A stretch of DNA of 64,000 bases from Psychrobacter faecalis (GTDB taxonomy: Bacteria; Pseudomonadota; Gammaproteobacteria; Pseudomonadales; Moraxellaceae), in contig NZ_JABAST010000002.1 in NCBI RefSeq assembly GCF_016107575.1, positions 1 through 64,000 on the forward strand, read 5' to 3'. Below are positions 58,094-64,000 of this stretch, piece after piece; the first letter of the stretch is position 1; the number at the start of each line of letters is the position of its first letter. The translations under genes were made by a program, and so were the position numbers. The notes beneath the pieces were generated by a model, which was given only the letters and a program-made list of their open reading frames with translations, was not told the DNA's origin and made no database searches.

Positions 58094-58314
58094 AATAATG
58101 TCCCCATTATAAATTCTGATGCTGGTAATGGATACAAAATAGCAATAATGGGGCAGCATCACCATTGAGCGAAAGCAGTATAGGGCGTAGTTTGTATACT
58201 ACTTATGGACAGGGCGACCGTTAATGGGGCGGCGATCGCATTTAAGGTGTTACATTTTTATAGATAGTCAAAACATACAAAGCTAGTAAAAGCTTTTAAA
58301 AGGTGCTATTTTAT

Positions 58315-58333
58315 ATTAATGATAATTATTCTC
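58315..58333 (+). promoter_or_regulatory. Fur-box-like site upstream of the DUF1971 gene
   Basis: ATTAATGATAATTATTCTC matches the 19-base Fur consensus GATAATGATAATCATTATC at 15 of 19 positions, about 80 bases before the start codon. It falls where a promoter is expected. Confidence 0.5.
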
Positions 58334-58414
58334 AATTGCGCACTTAACTGCATATTGGTTTTAAGGCAGATTGAGATAAAAATCTATACTCAGCAAACCA
58401 GCTAAGGAGTTATC

Positions 58415-58822
58415 ATGAGTTCTGATACCCAAACCAATCCTAATCCCGTCATTCCAAGCCATTGGAAAATCAAACGTTCGACACACTTCTTCACCAAAGA
58501 TAAAGTACCCAATGCTTTATTGACCCATCACAATACGGCTGAGGGCGTTTACGGCCAAATCTGCGTCATGCAAGGTACGGTGACTTTTTATGGTTTCGCT
58601 GACGAAGCGGCCACTGAGCCAGAAAAAACAGTCGTTATCAACGCCGGACAGTTTGCGGTCAGTCCACCGCAATATTGGCACCGCGTAGAGTTAAGCGATG
58701 ATGCTCAGTTTAATATCAACTTTTGGACAGAAGGCGATACTGGCAATAAATCGATGTTTAACAGCTCGAAAATCCATAGTAAACCTATCGAAAAGTTATT
58801 TGATAAACCAGAGGAATCTTAA
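58415..58822 (+). CDS. DUF1971 (YeaR/TehB-like) cupin protein
   Basis: Small cupin-like protein of 135 residues of the DUF1971 family, whose E. coli member YeaR is induced by nitrate and NO through NarL and NsrR. Biochemical function is not known. Segments visible are WKIKRSTHFFTKDKVPNALL, THHNTAEGVYGQICVMQGTV, the cupin-type PPQYWHRVELS with a possible metal-binding His, and FNINFWTEGD. TAAGGAG precedes the ATG. The next gene starts 110 bases downstream. Location between narK and norZ fits the known nitrate/NO link. The Fur-like box adds possible iron control. Confidence 0.87.
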   Translation: MSSDTQTNPNPVIPSHWKIKRSTHFFTKDKVPNALLTHHNTAEGVYGQICVMQGTVTFYGFADEAATEPEKTVVINAGQFAVSPPQYWHRVELSDDAQFNINFWTEGDTGNKSMFNSSKIHSKPIEKLFDKPEES

Positions 58823-58931
58823 TATCCAGCGTTATAACCAACTAGCGTTATTAGGCTATGACAAGCGCTTTTGTCGTGGCACAATAACGTTAAGTGTTTA
58901 TATGATGAATATCTACCTCTAGGAATCGAGT

Positions 58932-59855
58932 ATGTCACCTTCTAGCAATCAGTCTACCCATAAAAATACGGGTATCGATACCAATACTGAATCGCCAAGT
59001 TACCGAGCTGTTATCAAATCACTTGCTGATACCAAGACGTGGTTATTTGTGCCAGCAACGCGCATAGATCGGGTAGAAAAAGCCTTTGCTAGCGGGGGAG
59101 ATGCAGTGATTGTTGATTTAGAAGATGCGGTTGCGCAAGCAGACAAGGCCCAAGCTCGTGCGGCATTAAAAGCCTACTATGCTGTTGAGCATGAGGCGCA
59201 AGGCTATCGCCCGATTTGGCTACGTATCAATCAAGCGAGTAGTGCTGAATTTGCCAAAGATTTGGTGCTATGTCAGCAGTTGCCAAAGCTGGCAGGCGTC
59301 CTATTAGCAAAAGCGGAGCAGGCAGCAGATATAGAGAAAGTTAACCAAGAAACGGGTCTGCCGGTGATTGCGGTGATAGAAAATGCTATTGGTTTATACC
59401 GTGCCAACGACATGGCAAAAGCGCGTGGTATGGTGGCATTTAGCTACGGCTTTTTAGACTTATGTAACGATTTGCAGGTACAGGTGGGCACAGCATCAGC
59501 GGATATCATCGCCAATCAAATTCGCTATCAGCTTATTTTAACCTCAAAAGTCCATCAACTGCTCGCACCGATTGATAGCGTGTATGTGGACTTTAATGAC
59601 AGCGCGGGTCTGCACAAACGCGTACAACTATGGTCGCAAATGGGCATGTCAGGCATGCTTTGTATCCATCCTAAGCAAGTCGATATTGTTAAAGAAGCCC
59701 TGCAACCAACTGAGAGCGAGATTGAATTTGCGCAGCGGGTAGTCGCAGAATACGAAAGCAGTGGGCAAGCCATCTTTAAGATAGACGGTAATATGGTCGA
59801 TGCGCCGGTGATTGAGCGCAGTTATCATCTGCTATCAAATCGTCTGAGTAATTAA
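58932..59855 (+). CDS. CitE-like HpcH/HpaI aldolase/lyase family protein
   Basis: TIM-barrel protein of the citrate lyase beta-like (CitE) family, 307 residues. Motifs are TWLFVPATRIDRVEKAFASG, DAVIVDLEDAVAQADKAQAR, WLRINQASS, LLAKAEQAADI, VIAVIENAIGLYRA and GMLCIHPKQVDIVKEAL. The conserved Glu and Asp are Mg ligands in relatives. Other citrate lyase subunits (CitD, CitF) are absent, so it belongs with stand-alone CitE proteins that cleave or hydrolyse malyl-, citramalyl- or related CoA esters. The N-terminal 25 residues are an Asn/Thr/Ser-rich tail. Its link to nitrate metabolism is unclear. Confidence 0.82.
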   Translation: MSPSSNQSTHKNTGIDTNTESPSYRAVIKSLADTKTWLFVPATRIDRVEKAFASGGDAVIVDLEDAVAQADKAQARAALKAYYAVEHEAQGYRPIWLRINQASSAEFAKDLVLCQQLPKLAGVLLAKAEQAADIEKVNQETGLPVIAVIENAIGLYRANDMAKARGMVAFSYGFLDLCNDLQVQVGTASADIIANQIRYQLILTSKVHQLLAPIDSVYVDFNDSAGLHKRVQLWSQMGMSGMLCIHPKQVDIVKEALQPTESEIEFAQRVVAEYESSGQAIFKIDGNMVDAPVIERSYHLLSNRLSN

Positions 59856-59886
59856 TAAGTGTTCCTAATAAAAAACTAGACAACTT

Positions 59887-59932
59887 TGAACTGACCCCCA
59901 TAAGTCGGACACAACTTTTGGGGGTCGGTTCA
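59887..59932. repeat. Inverted repeat resembling IS3-family ends, likely remnant
   Basis: TGAACTGACCCCC (59887-59899) and GGGGGTCGGTTCA (59920-59932) are complementary with one mismatch. The sequences GACCCCCATAAGTCGGACAC and, on the other strand, GACCCCCAAAAGTTG resemble outer ends of IS3-group elements. Only ends remain, with 20 bases between them. It might double as a hairpin after the CitE-like gene. Confidence 0.5.
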
Positions 59933-60069
59933 CTTCCATTATCTGGTTTTTTTATGTTTTTGCATTAGGTATAAGTAATATTTGGTTATAAATGAAGGAC
60001 TTCACTCGTGATTTGATAAAAGTGAACCGCGCAGTTTATAAGAAACATAAGAATAAGCAAAAATAACTC

Positions 60070-60096
60070 TTAACATTCATATTAAATGAATGTTAA
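60070..60096 (+). promoter_or_regulatory. NsrR-like palindrome far upstream of norZ
   Basis: TTAACATTCAT (60070-60080) is mirrored exactly by ATGAATGTTAA (60086-60096) with a five-base centre. Its half site shares ATTCAT with the hmp palindrome. Confidence 0.5.
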
Positions 60097-60117
60097 AATG
60101 TTTCCAATTTGATGCTA

Positions 60118-60133
60118 GATGTAAATATACATC
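60118..60133. promoter_or_regulatory. Palindrome GATGTA-N4-TACATC in the norZ leader
   Basis: A 16-base perfect palindrome about 280 bases before norZ and 22 bases after the first NsrR-like site. It could be another regulator site. I cannot name the protein. Confidence 0.3.
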
Positions 60134-60348
60134 AAATAGGTTTAGCGCATGAAGCGATAAAATCTATTCATTAACTCTAATGTCATCAAAGATTTAAGCC
60201 TTTAATCCCAGCTTTTATTGTACTTTATTCTTAATCCCAAGACTAAAGTATCACTCAGGCAGCAGGCTTAATATTCACCAGATGATTGATAGATTTATCG
60301 TAACAGGCAGCGGTATTAATCATTTATGGAATTATAATTGCGCTTATA

Positions 60349-60371
60349 AAAATTCATTTAAAATGAATGTT
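60349..60371 (+). promoter_or_regulatory. NsrR-like palindrome near the norZ start
   Basis: ATTCATTT (60352-60359) and AAATGAAT (60361-60368) are perfect around one A. Both half sites resemble those at hmp. The site is about 40 bases before the norZ ATG, where binding would block transcription. Confidence 0.55.
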
Positions 60372-60410
60372 AAGCGTTCAGTTTATCTATCTAGCCAGTA
60401 GGAGCAAGAT

Positions 60411-62717
60411 ATGGGCGAATATAAAAAGTATTGGTGGGGCTTAATCGCCGTCCTCGTCATTACCTTTACCTTTTTAGGTTGGGGCGGCGTGGAAGTCTAT
60501 CGCACCGCACCTCCTATCCCTGATCAGTATATTGATAGCAGCGGAAAGGCATTAATCACAGAAGAAGATATTTTAGATGGTCAATCTGCTTGGCAGCGCA
60601 CGGGAGGACAGCAGCTTGGCTCGATACTTGGACATGGTGCCTATCAAGCGCCTGACTGGACAGCAGATTGGTTACACAGAGAGCTTGTGGCGTGGTTAGA
60701 TATCCGGGCGCAAGAGTTATATGGACATGATTTTGCCGCGGCAACGAATGATCAAAAAGCGGTACTTAGCGCGCAACTGAAAAAAGAATATCGTGGCAGC
60801 AATACCAATGCTAACAATCAAGTGGTACTGTCAGATACGCGTATCGCCGCTATTAATGAAGTCGCGCCTTACTATATCGGTCTCTACGGTAATGAGCCTT
60901 CATTGCAAAAGTCGCGTGAAAATTTTGCCATGAAAAACAATACTTTGGCAGATATTGAAGACAGACAAAAACTGACTAACTTTTTCTTTTGGACCACTTG
61001 GGTTGCGTCTACCAACCGTCCGGGTACTGATGCGACATATACCAATAACTGGCCGCATGAGCCTTTAATTGATAACGTCCCAACCTCTGAAAATATCATG
61101 TGGTCTATCGCCAGTGTGGTGTTCTTAATCGCTGGGGTTGGTTTTCTTATTTGGGGCTGGTCGTTCTTACGTAAAGAAGAAGACGTCAAAGAAGCAACGG
61201 CAAGTTCTGATCCATTAACCAAAGTGGCGTTAACACCGTCACAAAAAGCCTTGGCAAAATACGGTGTACTAGTCGTTGCTCTATTCGTATTTCAGGTATT
61301 TATTGGTGGCTTTGTCGCGCACTATACCGTTGAAGGGCAAGAGTTTTATGGTATCGCCGTATCCGATTACTTCCCGTATTCGTTAGTACGTACGTGGCAT
61401 ATTCAGGCAGCACTATTTTGGATTGCTACTGCTTTCTTGATGGCAGGCTTGTACTTAACGCCACTTATCAATGGCGGTAAAGACCCCAAATACCAGAAAT
61501 TGGGCGTAGACATCCTTTGGGTGGCATTAATACTCGTGGTTGTAGGCTCATTTGTTAGTCAGTACTTTGCGATTGCCGGTATTATGCCTGCAAAATACAA
61601 CTTCTGGTTTGGTCATCAAGGCTATGAATTCATTGACCTTGGTCGCTTCTGGCAGATTTTAAAATGGGTTGGTATCTTATTCTGGTTGGTATTGATGACC
61701 CGTGGCTGTTTACCAGCGCTTAGAAGAAAAGAGGGCGGTGATAAAAATTTATTGGCCATCTTCTTTGCATCAGTCGTTTGCGTGGGTTTATTCTACGGTG
61801 CAGGCTTGTTCTACGGCGAGCGTACCCACTTAACCATCATGGAATACTGGCGCTGGTGGGTGGTACATTTATGGGTAGAAGGCTTCTTTGAAGTATTCGC
61901 CACCGTCTCACTCGCATTCATTTTCTACAACTTAGGCTTGGTCAACAAAAAAATCGCCACCGGTTCTGCCATCGCTTCAGCAGCCCTATTCATGCTTGGC
62001 GGTGTCCCAGGTACGTTCCACCATTTATATTTCTCTGGTACAACCACACCAGTCATGGCAATCGGCGCGTCATTTAGTGCTTTAGAAGTGGTACCTTTAG
62101 TGGTGCTAGGCTATGAAGGTTATGAGCATTGGTCTATGCAGCGTCAAGCGCCATGGATGAATAAGCTTAAATGGCCTATCATGTGTTTCGTTGCGGTCGC
62201 GTTCTGGAATATGTTGGGTGCAGGGGTGTTCGGCTTTATGATTAACCCACCAGTCTCATTGTTCTATTTACAAGGGTTAAATACTACCGCCACTCACTCA
62301 CATGCTGCACTGTTTGGGGTCTATGGCTTCTTAGCAATCGGCTTTGTATTACTGGTCATGCGCTATATCCGTCCTGATTATGTGTTTAGTGAAAACCTTA
62401 TCAAAACTGGTTTTTGGGCACTAAATGCAGGCTTGGTATTGATGATTGTCACTAGCTTATTACCGATTGGTATTTTCCAAGCGCACGCGTCAATGACCGA
62501 AGGTCTATGGTACGCACGTAGTGAAGGCTTCTTACAACAAGATTTCTTAGTAACACTGCGCTGGATTCGTACCTTTGCTGACGTGATCTTTATTACTGGT
62601 GCGGTTTGTGTGGCACTGCAGGTCGTCAAGTTTGCTTTTGCCAAACCCTCACATGCAAACTATCAACCTGATAGCCCTGTAAATTCAGATAACTTACCAA
62701 CCAACACCGTACATTAA
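60411..62717 (+). CDS. norZ: Quinol-dependent nitric oxide reductase (qNOR)
   Basis: Inner-membrane enzyme reducing two NO to N2O with electrons from quinol. At 768 residues it is the fused single-subunit form. The N-terminal helix and a periplasmic cytochrome-c-like domain without a CxxCH haem site (about 35-220) are followed by twelve helices of the NorB core. Haem and FeB ligands are in RTWHIQAALFWIATAF, WWVVHLWVEGFFEVFATV and GTFHHLYFSGTT, with Glu residues for proton transfer. AGGAGC precedes the start. A nirK or nirS gene is not in the window, so the role here may be NO detoxification as much as denitrification. Confidence 0.97.
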   Translation: MGEYKKYWWGLIAVLVITFTFLGWGGVEVYRTAPPIPDQYIDSSGKALITEEDILDGQSAWQRTGGQQLGSILGHGAYQAPDWTADWLHRELVAWLDIRAQELYGHDFAAATNDQKAVLSAQLKKEYRGSNTNANNQVVLSDTRIAAINEVAPYYIGLYGNEPSLQKSRENFAMKNNTLADIEDRQKLTNFFFWTTWVASTNRPGTDATYTNNWPHEPLIDNVPTSENIMWSIASVVFLIAGVGFLIWGWSFLRKEEDVKEATASSDPLTKVALTPSQKALAKYGVLVVALFVFQVFIGGFVAHYTVEGQEFYGIAVSDYFPYSLVRTWHIQAALFWIATAFLMAGLYLTPLINGGKDPKYQKLGVDILWVALILVVVGSFVSQYFAIAGIMPAKYNFWFGHQGYEFIDLGRFWQILKWVGILFWLVLMTRGCLPALRRKEGGDKNLLAIFFASVVCVGLFYGAGLFYGERTHLTIMEYWRWWVVHLWVEGFFEVFATVSLAFIFYNLGLVNKKIATGSAIASAALFMLGGVPGTFHHLYFSGTTTPVMAIGASFSALEVVPLVVLGYEGYEHWSMQRQAPWMNKLKWPIMCFVAVAFWNMLGAGVFGFMINPPVSLFYLQGLNTTATHSHAALFGVYGFLAIGFVLLVMRYIRPDYVFSENLIKTGFWALNAGLVLMIVTSLLPIGIFQAHASMTEGLWYARSEGFLQQDFLVTLRWIRTFADVIFITGAVCVALQVVKFAFAKPSHANYQPDSPVNSDNLPTNTVH

Positions 62718-62752
62718 AAGGTAAAAATAGTAAAATCAATTAAAAGCAAAAG

Positions 62753-62778
62753 AAGCTCTGCAATGGCAGGGCTTTTTT
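62753..62778 (+). terminator. Rho-independent terminator after norZ
   Basis: AAGCTCTGC pairs with GCAGGGCTT (one wobble) around AATG, followed by TTTTT. Confidence 0.85.
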
Positions 62779-62782
62779 GTGG

Positions 62783-64000
62783 CTAAGCAAGAAGGAGTTT
62801 GATACTGACCTCAAAGTAATAGCCGTCTTTTACCGTAATAGCTATTTTACCATTGTGGGCATTGACAATCGCATGCACAATTGACAAACCTAAGCCCGAC
62901 CCTGCATGCATTGATAGAGTTTTATGATGGCGATAAAAACGCTCTGATAATTTATCCACCTCTGCTTGCGTCATCGGGGCGGTTAGACGGTTAGTAAAGG
63001 AGATTTGCAGGTATGAGGCTGGCATGCCTGATGAAGATAAAACCTGCCTATTTTCTGCAACCTTATCCGTAACAATTTTGCCATTAATATGAATAATACT
63101 ATCACTGGCGGCATAATAAACGGCATTGGCAATTAAGTTAGCAAACAACCTTTGCAATAGGCTTGCATCGCCAAGTATGGTTTTAAAGTCACCTGTTTTT
63201 TTAAAGGTGATAGCGCGGTCTTCGGCTATCCATTCATAATACTCCATCATCTTAGTCAGCAGTAAATCGCTATCTACGCGGTTAAACTGCGAATGAATCA
63301 AGCCTTTTTGCGTTTTTGCCAGTAGCAGCATGTTGTTAATGAGGCTCGATAGTTGCGCTAAGGTGTCATGCTGATGATGCAGCTGCTCGATATACTCATT
63401 GCTGGCTCGCGGTTTGCTGAGCATGACTTGGGTTTGGGTGCTGAGGGTGGCAAGCGGCGTGCGCAGCTCGTGGGCGATATCGTCTGAGAAGCGCGACAAC
63501 GTTTCAAAGTTATGCGCGAGCTTAACCATCATTGCATTATAGGATTCTGCAAGCGCTCGCAATTCACTGGGCATATCCGCTATCACAATTCTATCGTCGA
63601 GCTGGTCGGCATTGATACGGCTCATTTTTTGCCGAATGGTCGCAAGCGGTGCAAAGCCTAAATGCACACTAAAAGCGGCGATAGAGACTAAAAGAAAGGT
63701 AATGGCGATTAAGATAACAATCAGCTGACGGTTAAATTGCGCCAAATACTGATGATGAACATCGACGGGTAGGGCGATGAGTGCTAAGCGGCTGGCGTGC
63801 TGAATGACAATAGCGCGATAATGGCGGTCGTTAATTTTTAGATCGAACGGCTGTTCGTGATGTTTTTGCCACAACGCTTTGACCGCGCCATGATGACTCG
63901 ACTGATTGATAAAACCAGTTGGCACACTGATAAGCACTTGCCCGTTATTATCGGTAATCACGGTTTTGACTTCATAGTCGATACTAGCGTTCTGTAAAGC
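62783..64000 (-). CDS. Sensor histidine kinase, CusS/heavy-metal type, 5' end outside window
   Basis: Membrane two-component sensor with the frame open through the right edge, so the N-terminus is missing. At least 405 residues are present. Order: end of a periplasmic domain, a membrane helix (LIVILIAITFLLVSIAAFSV), a HAMP domain, and the phosphoacceptor FSDDIAHELRTPLATLSTQ. The ATPase part has NLIANAVYYA and GSGLGLSIVHAIVNAHNG. The layout resembles CusS/CopS metal sensors. The usual DGGxG (G1) box is not evident between the N box and the GxGLGL motif, where LTAPMTQAEVDKL occurs. The cognate regulator gene probably lies to the right of the window. Confidence 0.85.
   Translation of the reverse strand, partial: ALQNASIDYEVKTVITDNNGQVLISVPTGFINQSSHHGAVKALWQKHHEQPFDLKINDRHYRAIVIQHASRLALIALPVDVHHQYLAQFNRQLIVILIAITFLLVSIAAFSVHLGFAPLATIRQKMSRINADQLDDRIVIADMPSELRALAESYNAMMVKLAHNFETLSRFSDDIAHELRTPLATLSTQTQVMLSKPRASNEYIEQLHHQHDTLAQLSSLINNMLLLAKTQKGLIHSQFNRVDSDLLLTKMMEYYEWIAEDRAITFKKTGDFKTILGDASLLQRLFANLIANAVYYAASDSIIHINGKIVTDKVAENRQVLSSSGMPASYLQISFTNRLTAPMTQAEVDKLSERFYRHHKTLSMHAGSGLGLSIVHAIVNAHNGKIAITVKDGYYFEVSIKLLLA

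Noticed and set aside
58285-58307. NsrR-like stretch GCTTTTAAAAGGTGC before the DUF1971 gene
   Set aside because: It is one base too short for the NsrR consensus and not symmetric enough.
60280-60300. TTGATAGATTTATCG upstream of norZ as an FNR site
   Set aside because: The right half and spacing deviate from the consensus, so the case is too weak to call.

Overview
The window reads like a chromosome segment of a Moraxellaceae gammaproteobacterium, most likely Psychrobacter. The grounds are protein character (Acinetobacter/Psychrobacter-type GacA, PilSR, Pap and UbiE-J-B), the moderate GC content and the AT-rich intergenic DNA. The genus is an inference. No rRNA, CRISPR array or prophage is visible.

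Region 1 (1-31.3 kb) is mostly housekeeping: gpmI, a C-terminal processing protease, a decayed pilS-pilR pair next to gacA, the peptidase pbpG, thiE, a short DksA-like protein, pgk, an Ala-rich lipoprotein, fba and ruvAB. It continues with a D-lactate dehydrogenase-like flavoprotein, ubiE/ubiJ/ubiB, polyphosphate:AMP phosphotransferase, a Pit phosphate carrier, an AlaA aminotransferase fused to an XRE DNA-binding domain, msrB, glutathione peroxidase and a tRNA-Val/tRNA-Asp unit. pilS and pilR each carry one apparent frameshift. A 132-bp MITE-like element with an 8-bp target duplication lies between msrB and the peroxidase gene.

Region 2 (31.4-64 kb) is a nitrate respiration island. After a D-cysteine desulfhydrase-like gene come modA and modB (no modC beside them), then the molybdenum cofactor set moaA-moaB-mobA-moaC-moaD-moaE and moeA. 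Next are a parvulin with a His-rich N-terminus, hmp flavohaemoglobin, narGHJI and two NarK transporters on either side of the narXL sensor/regulator pair and a cytochrome P450. A DUF1971 (YeaR-like) gene, a CitE-like lyase and the quinol nitric oxide reductase norZ follow. A metal-type sensor kinase runs off the right edge. Molybdate import and cofactor synthesis supply NarG, NarK moves nitrate and nitrite, NarGHI respires nitrate, and Hmp and NorZ remove the NO formed. No nitrite reductase or N2O reductase gene is in the window.

Regulatory sequence supports this grouping. Nearly identical 7-2-7 NarL-type heptamer pairs lie upstream of narG and of moaA, further heptamers lie between narK and narX, and related NsrR-like palindromes lie upstream of hmp and norZ. 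These site calls rest on consensus matching by eye.
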